Assembly: GCF_006829085.1 (NCBI RefSeq)
Contig: NZ_BJTC01000013.1
Location: forward strand, 124,001-188,000
DNA: 64,000 nucleotides
Source of the DNA: Chryseobacterium sp. ON_d1
GTDB lineage: Bacteria > Bacteroidota > Bacteroidia > Flavobacteriales > Weeksellaceae
Reading direction: 5' to 3'
In this document: in pieces, positions 7,633-16,173 of the stretch
How positions within the stretch are numbered: the stretch's first letter is position 1
Layout: the number at the start of each line of letters is the position of its first letter
Made by a program: the position numbers and the translations under genes
The notes under the pieces: generated by a model
Seen by the model: the letters and a program-made list of their open reading frames with translations, nothing else
What the model was told of the DNA's origin: nothing
The model's database searches: none

Positions 7633-7818
7633 ATGAAAACAAACTTTTCAAAAACAAAAAAGCTTAACAGATCAGAACTGAAAGAAGTTAACGGAGGGAT
7701 TGCTTCTTTACCTGTCTGCAGTATTTTATGTGGACCTGCCGGAGGGGTAATTTCCAATACACCGGGAGTAGGAGATGTCTGTACCTCTGACAGAAAGACC
7801 TGCTGCATCTGCTATTGA
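7633..7818 (+). CDS. Bacteriocin-like double-glycine leader peptide, six cysteines
   Basis: This second short precursor has a leader of the form KKLNRSELKEVNGG, ending in Gly-Gly 22 residues from the ATG at 7633. An alternative ATG at 7624 adds three residues. The predicted core of about 39 residues has six cysteines: two early (C-SIL-C), one central and a C-terminal group CCIC. The core is unlike that of the peptide at 1502, although leader type, core length and cysteine count agree. It has its own promoter and a strong bidirectional terminator. No exporter or maturation gene is nearby. The function is unknown; an antimicrobial or signalling peptide is the usual guess. Confidence 0.75.
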   Translation: MKTNFSKTKKLNRSELKEVNGGIASLPVCSILCGPAGGVISNTPGVGDVCTSDRKTCCICY

Positions 7819-7823
7819 ACCAA

Positions 7824-7858
7824 AAAAAGAGGCTGTGAAGAAATCACAGCCTCTTTTT
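7824..7858. terminator. Bidirectional Rho-independent terminator
   Basis: A 15-bp stem (7824-7838 with 7844-7858) with a 5-base loop and A/T flanks on both sides, between the convergent peptide and gcvT genes. Confidence 0.9.
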
Positions 7859-7872
7859 ATATTGTGAACAGG

Positions 7873-8949
7873 TTATACAAAAGGAGCTTTTACCACTTTT
7901 GCAGGAATGTTCTTGTTTCTTACCTGAATAAAAATCTCAGATCCTAATTTGAAATGAGGTTTGTCTACATAAGCAAGGCCTAAACCAATTTTTTTCATTG
8001 GAGACTGTGTTCCTGAAGTTACTTTTCCGATCACGTTTCCTTCAGCATCCACTACAGGATAATCATGTCTTGGAACTCCTTTGTCTGTCAATTCGAAACC
8101 AACTAATTTTCTGGTAACTCCTTCCTCTTTCTGTTTTGCGAAAACATCCTTAGAAACGAAGTCTTTATCAAACTTAGTGATCCACCCTAAACCAGCTTCA
8201 ATCGGAGAAGTCGTATCATCGATGTCATTTCCGTACAGGCAGAATCCTTTTTCTAATCTTAACGTATCTCTGGCAGCCAATCCGCAAGGAATAATTCCCT
8301 CTTCTTTACCAGCTTCCATCACAGCATCCCAAAGTTTTTCCGCACTTTCATTTTTGAAATAAATCTCAAAACCTCCGCTTCCTGTATATCCCGTGTTTGA
8401 GATAATTACATCATTTACTCCTGCTACACTTCCTACTGTGAAATGATAGTAAGGGATTTCCGAAAGATTTACTTCAGTAAGCTTTTGAAGAATCTCAGTA
8501 GCTTTAGGACCCTGAACTGCCAATAAAGACATTTCATCAGAAGCATTGGTCATTTTAGCCCCGAAAGTATTGTATTTTGAAATATGATTCCAGTCTTTGT
8601 CAATGTTGGAAGCGTTTACAACTACGAAATATTTGTCATCTTCCATTTTATAAACGATAAGGTCATCCACAATTCCTCCGTTTTCGTTGGGAAGGCAAGA
8701 ATACTGAGCTTTTCCATTTTCAAGTGCATCTACATTATTGGTCGTTACCAATTGTAAAAGATCTTTTGAACCCGGTCCTTCGATGAAAAACTGTCCCATG
8801 TGGGAAACATCAAATAATCCTGCTTTTTCTCTTACGGCAAAGTGCTCTTCTGTAACCCCTGAATATTGAACAGGCATTTCAAAACCTGCAAACGGAACTA
8901 TTTTAGCCCCTAAAGAAACGTGTTTGTCATATAAAGCCGTTTTGTTCAT
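7873..8949 (-). CDS. gcvT: Aminomethyltransferase, glycine cleavage system T protein
   Basis: T protein of the glycine cleavage system (EC 2.1.2.10). It transfers the aminomethyl carbon from lipoylated H protein to tetrahydrofolate and releases ammonia. The 358-residue length is typical. Visible family features are FDVSHMGQ near residue 46, the folate-binding stretch around GYTGSGGFEIYF, and the GLAARDTLRLEKG segment. It starts 24 bases after the stop of the upstream secreted-protein gene, which suggests joint transcription. gcvH and gcvP are not in the window, as is common in this class where gcv genes are scattered. Confidence 0.95.
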   Translation of the reverse strand: MNKTALYDKHVSLGAKIVPFAGFEMPVQYSGVTEEHFAVREKAGLFDVSHMGQFFIEGPGSKDLLQLVTTNNVDALENGKAQYSCLPNENGGIVDDLIVYKMEDDKYFVVVNASNIDKDWNHISKYNTFGAKMTNASDEMSLLAVQGPKATEILQKLTEVNLSEIPYYHFTVGSVAGVNDVIISNTGYTGSGGFEIYFKNESAEKLWDAVMEAGKEEGIIPCGLAARDTLRLEKGFCLYGNDIDDTTSPIEAGLGWITKFDKDFVSKDVFAKQKEEGVTRKLVGFELTDKGVPRHDYPVVDAEGNVIGKVTSGTQSPMKKIGLGLAYVDKPHFKLGSEIFIQVRNKNIPAKVVKAPFV

Positions 8950-8973
8950 AATTTACTTTTTTAAATTTAATTG

Positions 8974-9882
8974 TTATTCTAAAAATATTTTTCCTTTAAC
9001 CTCTGCATATTTGTCTGAAATGGTATAAAGTAATAGCTTTTCTGTATTGTTTTTGATAGTGAAAGCGATATTGGAATCTATCTTCTTTTCTTCCACTAAT
9101 CCTCCTGATAAACTATAGAACGTGATAGTGAAACTTTCCTTTTTAGGAGAAATGACTTTAAAGGTATGATCGGATTTTGAAAAATAAAGCTGAACAGATT
9201 TTTTCTTTTTTTGCTGTTCCTGAGTTTCCAAAAAAAAGTGTACACAAGATTTTCCATTCACATCTTCAAAGCAATCGAGCATGTTTCCTATTTCCCAGTT
9301 GTAGGCTATTATAGGACTTTCGAGAAGACCTGTATTAGAGCCGATGCCTTCATATATTACATTATCCTGTCCAAAAGATGGGTTGAATCTTTTTACATTC
9401 GTTTGCCCAAAAACATTTCCATAATCAATACTATTGATGGTCGCTGTTGGCACTCCATTGTTGATGTCAAAATGAGAAATGTCAATAACATCATTTACTT
9501 GTACGGAAAAATCATATAAAAGATATTCGGTACCGGTTCCGAGTTGGTTTTTGTACACCTTCTTCTGTGCCGTGTCTTCTCTTAAAAGAGCAACTAAATA
9601 CCCTTTGCTGGTTAAAGGATACGTATACAGGTTATCATTACATGATCTTTTAGGGTAGACCAAGGCTTTACAGTAGATTTTTTTATAACTGGCGCCATTC
9701 ACAAGGCTGTCACCATTTATTTGATAGATAAAAGAGTTGTGAGGAGAGGGGTTGCCACAAGGTCCGTTTGATGAATGGAAACTTGTATACCATTTATTGC
9801 CGTCTTGTAATAATGGTTTATAAGTCTGGGAAAATAAAAGATTAAAGCTGACTAAAAAAAATACAAGTAAAGATGCTTTCAT
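8974..9882 (-). CDS. Secreted hypothetical protein, possible T9SS cargo
   Basis: This 302-residue protein has an N-terminal signal peptide (about residues 1-18, ending near LLFSQ). The body is rich in aromatic and hydroxyl residues, with several cysteines. The C-terminal 70 residues (about 230-302) form a beta-rich region with FTITFYSLSGGLVEEK and a final KGKIFLE. These resemble a degenerate type A sorting domain of the type IX secretion system, in which a short beta domain ends in a basic strand. That assignment is tentative. No enzymatic motif is recognised. It sits directly between idi and gcvT on the same strand. Confidence 0.65.
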   Translation of the reverse strand: MKASLLVFFLVSFNLLFSQTYKPLLQDGNKWYTSFHSSNGPCGNPSPHNSFIYQINGDSLVNGASYKKIYCKALVYPKRSCNDNLYTYPLTSKGYLVALLREDTAQKKVYKNQLGTGTEYLLYDFSVQVNDVIDISHFDINNGVPTATINSIDYGNVFGQTNVKRFNPSFGQDNVIYEGIGSNTGLLESPIIAYNWEIGNMLDCFEDVNGKSCVHFFLETQEQQKKKKSVQLYFSKSDHTFKVISPKKESFTITFYSLSGGLVEEKKIDSNIAFTIKNNTEKLLLYTISDKYAEVKGKIFLE

Positions 9883-9896
9883 GGTATGATGAGTTT

Positions 9897-10406
9897 TTAT
9901 AAATGCTCTTTATATTCTTTTAATATGATTTTAAACCACTCCGTGAAGCTCTCAGGAGTGTCTTTTATTTCCTGGTCCAAATTTTCCATGGTGACAAAAC
10001 GAACTTCTGAAACTTCATCAGGATTCAAGTGAAATTCATCATTATAATCACCGGTAAAAACATAATCCAGCTCATGTTCCCAAAGACCGCCGCCAACATC
10101 TGCTTTATAAATAAAATTGAATTTTTCTGAAAGTTCTGCCTCAATTCCCAGTTCTTCCCTCAGTCTGCGTACAGCTCCTGCATGATAAGTTTCCCCTTTT
10201 CGTGGGTGTGAACATACCGCATTGGTCCATTGATTAGGAGAATGATACTTTCCTGAAGCTCTTTTCTGAAGAAGCATTTCCCCTTTACTGTTGAATAGAA
10301 ATACAGAAAATGCACGATGTAACAGGCCGTTGATGTGAGCCTGCTGTTTTTCCATCAGTCCTAAAACTTCATCCTGGGGATTTACTAAAACGACAAATTC
10401 TTCCAT
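9897..10406 (-). CDS. idi: Isopentenyl-diphosphate delta-isomerase, type I
   Basis: This Nudix-fold enzyme interconverts isopentenyl and dimethylallyl diphosphate in isoprenoid synthesis (EC 5.3.3.2). The 169-residue protein shows the type I signatures: the SHPRKGETYHAGAVRRL stretch containing the Nudix-like helix, the catalytic-cysteine segment NAVCSHP, and a conserved glutamate-rich EHELDYVF region. Its closest upstream element is a TACATTTG box only 5 nt before the ATG, which implies a leaderless mRNA. The downstream secreted-protein gene begins 14 bases after the stop and may be cotranscribed. Confidence 0.93.
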   Translation of the reverse strand: MEEFVVLVNPQDEVLGLMEKQQAHINGLLHRAFSVFLFNSKGEMLLQKRASGKYHSPNQWTNAVCSHPRKGETYHAGAVRRLREELGIEAELSEKFNFIYKADVGGGLWEHELDYVFTGDYNDEFHLNPDEVSEVRFVTMENLDQEIKDTPESFTEWFKIILKEYKEHL

Positions 10407-10734
10407 TCCTACAAATGTAAGGGTAATAAATGTATTTTGGAAATTTTTAGATAAACATCATGTTTTTTGTAATAACGGTAATGAAGTAAAGATGATAGAG
10501 GAAATTTACAGGTAAATCTGTCAATTCACTGATTGGTTTTCTTTATATCTTCGGTTTTCTTTGCTTAAAAAGAAAATTCAAAACGAAAAATATTAACCAT
10601 TTGCTATAAAATGATGAATAAAATATTGATATTATTCTTTAAATAATAATTTTTGTAGTAAAATTTTAACTTAAACTAAGATTAATGTGCCTTATAGTTG
10701 TAAAAACGCTAACTTTGCTACTTAATATTTAGTA
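10407..10734. other. Gene-free intergenic stretch with divergent promoters
   Basis: This 328-base AT-rich region lies between idi (minus) and the HAD gene (plus). It holds the idi -7 element at 10412-10419 (minus) and TAACTTTG at 10710-10717 (plus) in front of the HAD gene. No open frame, tRNA or convincing RNA structure was seen between them. Confidence 0.6.
10412..10419 (-). promoter_or_regulatory. -7 element of idi, predicted leaderless start
   Basis: TACATTTG on the minus strand ends 5 nt before the idi ATG at 10406. The usual start distance after this box puts +1 at or next to the A of the ATG. The -33 match is weak. Confidence 0.6.
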
Positions 10735-11145
10735 ATGGAATTAGAATACATTGAACACATTAGTCCTATTCTAAAGGATGGAATAAAAAATTACTTAATA
10801 GATATTGACGGAACCATTACTGATGACGTTCCCAATGAAGAACCGGAAAGAATGGTGACCTGCGAACCATATCCTGATGCACTGGAAACGATCAACAGAT
10901 GGTATGACGAAGGACATCAGATCTGCTTTTTTACGTCAAGAACCGAAAATCTGAAACAAATTACCATAGACTGGCTGGATAAGCATGGCTTCAAATACCA
11001 CAGCGTGCTTTGCGGAAAACCAAGAGGAGGAAATTATCACTGGATAGATAACCACCTGGTAAGAGCTACAAGGTACAAGGGAAGATTTACGGATCTGGTA
11101 GAAAAGCAAGTGACCATTGAAGTATTCAAAGAAGACGGCGAATAA
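10735..11145 (+). CDS. HAD-superfamily small hydrolase
   Basis: This cytoplasmic protein of 136 residues has the HAD motif I DIDGT at residues 23-27. Motif II is the FFTSRTE stretch, and motif III/IV-like residues are around GKPRGGNYHWIDNH. There is no large cap domain, so it belongs with small C0-type HAD phosphatases, often seen near sugar-phosphate or capsule genes and sometimes mislabelled phosphoheptose isomerase. The substrate is unknown. It has its own promoter (TAACTTTG at 10710-10717) and a long terminator stem right after it. Confidence 0.8.
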   Translation: MELEYIEHISPILKDGIKNYLIDIDGTITDDVPNEEPERMVTCEPYPDALETINRWYDEGHQICFFTSRTENLKQITIDWLDKHGFKYHSVLCGKPRGGNYHWIDNHLVRATRYKGRFTDLVEKQVTIEVFKEDGE

Positions 11146-11156
11146 AAATATAATTC

Positions 11157-11216
11157 AAAGATTTAAAAATTAAATGCGAAGCAGTTCCATTAATTTTTAA
11201 ATCTTTCATTTTTTAA
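11157..11216 (+). terminator. Terminator with a 17-bp stem
   Basis: Perfect complementarity of 11157-11173 with 11190-11206, a 16-base loop and a T-rich tail. It separates the HAD gene from the dehydrogenase gene. Confidence 0.8.
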
Positions 11217-11231
11217 TATACTTGATATTTT

Positions 11232-12191
11232 ATGAAAGTTTTAGCAAACGACGGCCTGGATCAATCAGGAATTGATGCATTGACAGAAAAAGGCTTTGAG
11301 GTTATTACTACAAAAGTTCCACAGGAGTTTTTGGTAGATTATATTAATGAGCACAAAATCCGAACCCTGCTGGTGAGGAGTGCTACACAGGTAAGAAAAG
11401 ATATTATTGACGGATGCCCGTCCATCGACATTATTGGAAGAGGAGGAGTAGGGATGGATAATATCGATGTAGACTATGCAAGGGAAAAAGGAATCCATGT
11501 GATCAACACTCCTTCTGCTTCTTCAGAATCAGTGGCAGAACTTGTTTTTGCCCATTTATTTTCAGGAGCAAGATTTCTTCAGGACTCTAACAGAAAAATG
11601 CCTGTAGTAGGAGATACTGAGTTTGCTTCTCTTAAAAAAGCATATGCCCCGGGAATCGAACTGAGAGGAAAAACTATCGGTATTGTCGGGATGGGAAGAA
11701 TTGGTCAGGAAGTGGCAAGAATTGCTTTAGGACTTGGGATGAGAGTGGTTGCTGCTGATAACAATGTAGGGAGAGCAAGCATTAAAGTGAAGTTTTATAA
11801 CAACCAGTTTATCAACGTTGATATAGAAACAGAACCGTTACAGGACGTTTTGAAACATTCAGATTTTATAACCCTGCATGTTCCGGCTCAGAAAGACGGA
11901 TATATGATTGGGCAGAATGAATTTGAAATCATGAAAGACGGAGTGGCAATTGTAAACTGTTCCAGAGGTGGAGTTATCGATGAAACGGCTTTGATTCAGG
12001 CATTAGATTCAGGTAAAGTAAGATTTGCCGGGTTAGATGTTTTCATTAATGAGCCAACACCTTCCAAAGAAATCCTTACTCACTCTAAGATTTCTCTTAC
12101 TCCTCATACCGGAGCTTCTACTCTTGAAGCACAGGATAGAATCGGACTTTCCCTGGCTGAGCAGATTTCAAGTATCTTACAGATTCAATAA
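11232..12191 (+). CDS. D-2-hydroxyacid dehydrogenase, 3-phosphoglycerate dehydrogenase-like
   Basis: This NAD-dependent dehydrogenase of 319 residues has a Rossmann motif GMGRIG at 153-158. The catalytic triad regions of the D-2-hydroxyacid family are present: Arg in NCSRGGVIDE, Glu in FINEPTP and His in TPHTGAS. The length matches short 3-phosphoglycerate dehydrogenases lacking the C-terminal ACT domain, which start serine biosynthesis. Such proteins are widely annotated SerA in Bacteroidota, where serC is often adjacent; here it is not. Related glyoxylate or lactate dehydrogenases cannot be fully excluded. A bidirectional terminator follows the gene. Confidence 0.85.
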   Translation: MKVLANDGLDQSGIDALTEKGFEVITTKVPQEFLVDYINEHKIRTLLVRSATQVRKDIIDGCPSIDIIGRGGVGMDNIDVDYAREKGIHVINTPSASSESVAELVFAHLFSGARFLQDSNRKMPVVGDTEFASLKKAYAPGIELRGKTIGIVGMGRIGQEVARIALGLGMRVVAADNNVGRASIKVKFYNNQFINVDIETEPLQDVLKHSDFITLHVPAQKDGYMIGQNEFEIMKDGVAIVNCSRGGVIDETALIQALDSGKVRFAGLDVFINEPTPSKEILTHSKISLTPHTGASTLEAQDRIGLSLAEQISSILQIQ

Positions 12192-12210
12192 TTTGAAATA
12201 GATTATAAAT

Positions 12211-12246
12211 AAAAAGCACCTCGGTTTACTAACCGAGGTGCTTTTT
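12211..12246. terminator. Bidirectional Rho-independent terminator
   Basis: A 16-bp perfect stem with loop TACT, between the convergent dehydrogenase and mscL genes, with A/T tracts on both sides. Confidence 0.92.
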
Positions 12247-12269
12247 TATGTTAAAACTGTTGTTATAGA

Positions 12270-12647
12270 CTAGATATTTCTGCTCTTCAATAAATCTCTG
12301 ATTTCTGTCAGTAATTTTTGATCTTCTGTAGGGCCTGCGGGAGCCGGAGCTTCTTTTTTGTTCACTTTATTCGCCAATTTGATGATCCAGAAAAGAACCA
12401 TCGCAATACAAAGGAAACTGATTACTGCTGAAAGGAAATTTCCGTAAGCAACTCCATTCCAGGTAAGCTTTGCAATGTTTTCTGCGCCAGCTGCTTTCAG
12501 TGCCGGGTTTAATATCAGAGGCGTGATTACATCTTCTACCAAAGACGAAACAATTTTACCAAATGCTGCCCCAATGATCACACCGACAGCAAGATCGAGA
12601 ACATTACCTTTAAAGGCAAACTCTTTAAATTCTTTTACAAATCCCAT
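12270..12647 (-). CDS. mscL: Large-conductance mechanosensitive channel
   Basis: This stretch-gated inner-membrane channel releases solutes upon hypo-osmotic shock. The 125-residue protein has the N-terminal amphipathic segment (MGFVKEFKEFAFKGN) and TM1 with the family core VLDLAVGVIIGAAFGKIVSSLV. A periplasmic loop, TM2 and a charged cytoplasmic helix ending in LLTEIRDLLK follow. Size and order match MscL. The periplasmic loop is short. Monocistronic, with a bidirectional terminator downstream. The 245-base region upstream is very AT-rich and shows no other gene. Confidence 0.95.
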   Translation of the reverse strand: MGFVKEFKEFAFKGNVLDLAVGVIIGAAFGKIVSSLVEDVITPLILNPALKAAGAENIAKLTWNGVAYGNFLSAVISFLCIAMVLFWIIKLANKVNKKEAPAPAGPTEDQKLLTEIRDLLKSRNI

Positions 12648-12892
12648 AATTTATATTTTTTTAATTAGTATATACACAAAAATATGATTAAAAAATGTAA
12701 AAAACACTACATTTTATAGTTTTTATTCCCAAAATATTGAATTTTATGATGATTTCATGTCATTCGTTTTAATGAATATTTTAACATTCTACAGATACTT
12801 TAATTCATTAATGATGACTCCTTATTTTTATTAATAACCGTAATATCATAATGAAAAATCTTTTGTAATTTGCTTAAAAGTTTGATTGGTCT

Positions 12893-14410
12893 ATGAAAAT
12901 TTTTACCGCAGAACAGATACGCAGCTGGGATCAGTTTACCATTTCTCATGAGCCGGTTTCTTCTATCCAGCTGATGGAAAGAGCTTCAATGGCTGTGGCC
13001 CACTGGATTTCAGAACATTGTAAAAACCATAAAAAGCTGGCTGTATTTTGTGGCAGTGGGAATAATGGAGGAGATGGGTTGGCTGTGGCCAGGATACTTT
13101 ATCTGAAAGGTTTTGATATAGATGTATTTATAAGCGATTCCAAAAGGAAGCTTTCAGAAGATGCTTCTGTTAATCTTAAAAGGCTTCGTGATTTGTCAGG
13201 AATTTCGGTCAGAAAATTTGATCCTGATGAACACTATAGTTTTGATGATAAAACCATCATTGTAGATGCGCTTTTTGGGACGGGATTATCCAGGCCGCTG
13301 GAAGGAGAATATAAAAAGCTTGTAGAGCAGTTGAATAGTAAAAAAAATACTAAAATATCCATTGATATTCCTTCCGGGTTGTCTGCAGATGAAATGTTTG
13401 ATAATAATCCTGTCATTATGAAAGCTGATTATACCCTGACTTTTCAATGCTGGAAACGGACTTTTCTTCATCCTGAAACAGGAAAATATACCGGAAAGGT
13501 GGAAGTACTGAATATTGATTTAAATAAAGCGTACGCTGATACAACTGATACTGCATATTCTGTAATTGATGATCAGCTGATAGAACCGATATTTATTCCG
13601 AGGCAGGAATTTTCCCACAAAGGAAGCTATGGTAAGGCGATCATTGCAGGGGGAAGTTATGGGAAAATAGGAGCTGCGGTGCTGGCTGTAAAATCAGCCT
13701 TGAAAACCGGAGCTGGATTAACCTTTGCTCTGGCACCGGAATGCGGTTATGAGATTTTACAGACTTCATGTCCTGAGGCAATGTTTATAAAAGGAGGTGA
13801 GAAGTTCATATTTAATTTTGAGATTGAAGATGATTTAATCTGTGGCATAGGTCCCGGGTTGGGTACTCATCAGGAAACAGAAAAAAACTTTCTGAGCTTT
13901 TTGAAAAGCCATACATGGCCATTAATCCTGGATGCAGATGCTTTGAACATTATTTCAAAAGGTCCGGAAAATCTGAAATTAATTCCCAAAAGGTCAATCA
14001 TTACACCTCATCCAAAAGAATTTGAAAGACTTTTCGGAAGTACTGCTGATTCTTTCAAAAGGCTTGAACGGGCAAGGGCAGAAGCAAAAAAACTGGATAT
14101 ATATATTGTATTAAAAGACCATCATACCCAGATTATTACACCAGAAGGAAATGTATTTTACAATATAACCGGAAATGCTGGGCTCGCCAAAGGAGGAAGC
14201 GGAGATATTCTTACCGGAATTCTGACTTCACTTTTAGCCCAGAAATATTCTGAGGAACATACCTGCATTCTTGGGGTATGGCTGCATGGCAGAGCTGCGG
14301 AAATCGCTTCAGAAAAGCATTCAAAAGAATCTATGTTGCCCACTGATGTTATTGATGCGTTTGGAAGTGTTTTTGAAGAGCTGAACAAGAAAATCACAAA
14401 GAATCTGTAA
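12893..14410 (+). CDS. nnrD: Bifunctional NAD(P)HX epimerase / ADP-dependent dehydratase
   Basis: This repair enzyme acts on hydrated NADH and NADPH. The N-terminal epimerase domain (YjeF_N, about residues 1-210) has the GSGNNGGDG loop at 54-62. The C-terminal ribokinase-like dehydratase (about 225-500) has GSYGKIGAAVLAVKSAL and the GGSGDILTG motif near residue 433. At 505 residues it matches the fused form, as in E. coli nnr/yjeF. A terminator hairpin at 14459-14497 ends it. The start ATG at 12893 is the first in frame and gives the usual N-terminus with the EQIRSWD motif. Confidence 0.93.
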   Translation: MKIFTAEQIRSWDQFTISHEPVSSIQLMERASMAVAHWISEHCKNHKKLAVFCGSGNNGGDGLAVARILYLKGFDIDVFISDSKRKLSEDASVNLKRLRDLSGISVRKFDPDEHYSFDDKTIIVDALFGTGLSRPLEGEYKKLVEQLNSKKNTKISIDIPSGLSADEMFDNNPVIMKADYTLTFQCWKRTFLHPETGKYTGKVEVLNIDLNKAYADTTDTAYSVIDDQLIEPIFIPRQEFSHKGSYGKAIIAGGSYGKIGAAVLAVKSALKTGAGLTFALAPECGYEILQTSCPEAMFIKGGEKFIFNFEIEDDLICGIGPGLGTHQETEKNFLSFLKSHTWPLILDADALNIISKGPENLKLIPKRSIITPHPKEFERLFGSTADSFKRLERARAEAKKLDIYIVLKDHHTQIITPEGNVFYNITGNAGLAKGGSGDILTGILTSLLAQKYSEEHTCILGVWLHGRAAEIASEKHSKESMLPTDVIDAFGSVFEELNKKITKNL

Positions 14411-14458
14411 GAGCCACCGAAGAAAAAGTAAAGCTGTAAAATAATTTTTAAAGATATT

Positions 14459-14497
14459 AAAAAGGCAAATCTGTATTTCTACAAATTTGCCTTTTTT
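14459..14497. terminator. Bidirectional Rho-independent terminator
   Basis: A 12-bp outer stem (14459-14470 with 14485-14496) plus an inner TGTA/TACA stem, between the convergent nnrD and lgt genes. Confidence 0.88.
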
Positions 14498-14519
14498 CTA
14501 TTTAGTTTTACTTATCAGC

Positions 14520-15794
14520 TTATTCCGGCTTTGCATTTTCTTCCGGTGTGATTTTAAATTTCTTGGAAACAATCATAATCACAACTCCTGCGATCATAAA
14601 AGGAATTGAAAGAACCTGACCTGTATTCAGGCCGCCAATCTGGATGAACTCATCTCCCTGCGGCTCTTTAAGGAATTCCACAAAGAACCTGATGGCCCAA
14701 AGAATGATAAAAAACAAACCGAATAACCAGCCTTGCTGGTATTTTTTATCTGTTTTTCTGTAAAGAATCCATAATAAAATGAAAAGAAGCACATATCCTA
14801 CAGCTTCAAATAACTGGCTTGGATAGCGCGGAACGGTAAGCCCATATTCACTGCTTTGTTGTGGAAAAAGCAAAGCAAACGGAGAATTGGGATCAGCCGG
14901 TTTACCAACGATTTCAGAGTTGAAAAAGTTTCCCATTCTTACAAAAGCACCTCCTAAAGCTACTACGATACCTAATCTGTCATATACCCAGAAAGGATTT
15001 TTTTTGATGATTTTAAATGAGTAATATAATGTAGTAAAAATCAAAGCAATAGTAGCACCGTGGCTTGCCAAACCTGAGAATCCTGTAAATTTTAAACCGT
15101 TTTTTGTACTGATTGGTAAAAATACACTCCAGAAATCCTCCTTAAATAATTCCGGCTGATAAAAGATAACATGTCCTAATCTTGCTCCCAGAATGGTACC
15201 AATCAATGTCCACGTGAACAGAGGTTCCAGGTATTTTTGGTTAACGTTGTCAATCTTAAAGATTCTTGTCATTAAGACATATCCGAATCCAAATGCAAAA
15301 ACAAACATCAAACTATAAAAGTGAAGGGTGAAAGATCCGATATGAATTCCTTTTGAAGGATCCCATATTTTGAACGGGGTTTTAAGTTCTACTTTATCAG
15401 AATCAGTAATAGGCTTTACAGATTTTACTGCATATTTGAATTTTGAAATATTATCCCTGGTAACAGAAGTATCAATAAGCTTAAAGTCTTTATCGAAAAA
15501 CTGATATTTTGAATCTTTATACTTGGCTAAAGTTGAAGCACCATAATTGTAATATTGAGGTTCAAAATTAGATTCATTTAGGATGACAACAAAAGATTGG
15601 TTTTTATCCGATTCCCTGTCAGGAAAAGCAGTAAGGTCTCCCATCTCCGTGGTAGAATAGATTTTTACAGGAATATTGTTTCCGCTGATATCTAAAGTTC
15701 CGTCAGATAAACCTCCAGGGTATTCCTGTGCAAAGAGGCATTGTGTAACCAATGCAAACAGCACAAAGTAAATTCTGAAAAAAAAAGTATTCAT
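14520..15794 (-). CDS. lgt: Prolipoprotein diacylglyceryl transferase with N-terminal secreted extension
   Basis: Lgt moves diacylglyceryl from phosphatidylglycerol to the lipobox cysteine of prolipoproteins in the inner membrane. The core starts near residue 143 and shows GARLGHV (203-209), the SHGA histidine motif (244-247) and the RMGNFFNSEIVGKP signature. The protein is 424 residues, against about 260-300 for ordinary Lgt. The surplus is N-terminal: a signal peptide (about 1-22, ending LFAQ) followed by about 120 residues of mostly beta-prone sequence, predicted to lie outside the membrane before the first Lgt helix. The function of this part is unknown. It follows yidD on the same strand by 24 bases, so both likely form an envelope-biogenesis operon. 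Confidence 0.92.
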   Translation of the reverse strand: MNTFFFRIYFVLFALVTQCLFAQEYPGGLSDGTLDISGNNIPVKIYSTTEMGDLTAFPDRESDKNQSFVVILNESNFEPQYYNYGASTLAKYKDSKYQFFDKDFKLIDTSVTRDNISKFKYAVKSVKPITDSDKVELKTPFKIWDPSKGIHIGSFTLHFYSLMFVFAFGFGYVLMTRIFKIDNVNQKYLEPLFTWTLIGTILGARLGHVIFYQPELFKEDFWSVFLPISTKNGLKFTGFSGLASHGATIALIFTTLYYSFKIIKKNPFWVYDRLGIVVALGGAFVRMGNFFNSEIVGKPADPNSPFALLFPQQSSEYGLTVPRYPSQLFEAVGYVLLFILLWILYRKTDKKYQQGWLFGLFFIILWAIRFFVEFLKEPQGDEFIQIGGLNTGQVLSIPFMIAGVVIMIVSKKFKITPEENAKPE

Positions 15795-15818
15795 TTTTCT
15801 ATTGATTTAATAGTTTGA

Positions 15819-16070
15819 TTATTGACATTTATGTTTTGGGGGAACAGGATCATAGCCGCTCCCTCCCCATGGATGACATCGTAAAATTCTTTTAAATCCC
15901 ATCCAGAAGCCTTTAAAGATACCGTGTACCTGAAGTGATTCTACCATATAATGAGAACAGGTGGGTTCGTAGCGGCAATTTTTGGGAAGTAAAGGCGAGA
16001 TGAACCATTGGTAAAATTTGATCAAAATTACCAGTGGAAATGTAATGATTTTATTGAATGTAAGTTTCAA
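15819..16070 (-). CDS. yidD: Membrane protein insertion efficiency factor YidD
   Basis: This 83-residue amphipathic protein is thought to assist YidC-dependent membrane protein insertion. It carries the YidD signature: an N-terminal hydrophobic segment, FYQWFISPLLPKNCRYEPTC, then SHY, and HPWGGSGYDPVP near the end. Cysteines are conserved. The start is a TTG at 16070, which gives the normal N-terminus; no ATG is available upstream in frame. A TATTTTTG box lies 7 bases before this TTG, so the leader would be absent or extremely short. It is the first gene of the yidD-lgt pair. Confidence 0.9.
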   Translation of the reverse strand: MKLTFNKIITFPLVILIKFYQWFISPLLPKNCRYEPTCSHYMVESLQVHGIFKGFWMGFKRILRCHPWGGSGYDPVPPKHKCQ

Positions 16071-16077
16071 AACAATG

Positions 16078-16085
16078 CAAAAATA
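16078..16085 (-). promoter_or_regulatory. -7 element of the yidD-lgt pair
   Basis: TATTTTTG on the minus strand matches TANNTTTG. No good TTG is found at -33. It lies within 8 bases of the proposed TTG start. Confidence 0.5.
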
Positions 16086-16173
16086 GGGTAAAAAAATGAA
16101 AATTAGTTTAATTTTGTTATAAGTTTCGGAGATTAAAAACCCGGAACATTGATCTTAAAAAAATAGAATTACT

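Noticed and set aside
12811..12821. ATGATGACTCC upstream of nnrD, resembling the 3' block of a fluoride riboswitch
   Set aside because: The 5' blocks (GG..ATGG.GTTC..CC and AACCGC) are missing, so no aptamer can form.
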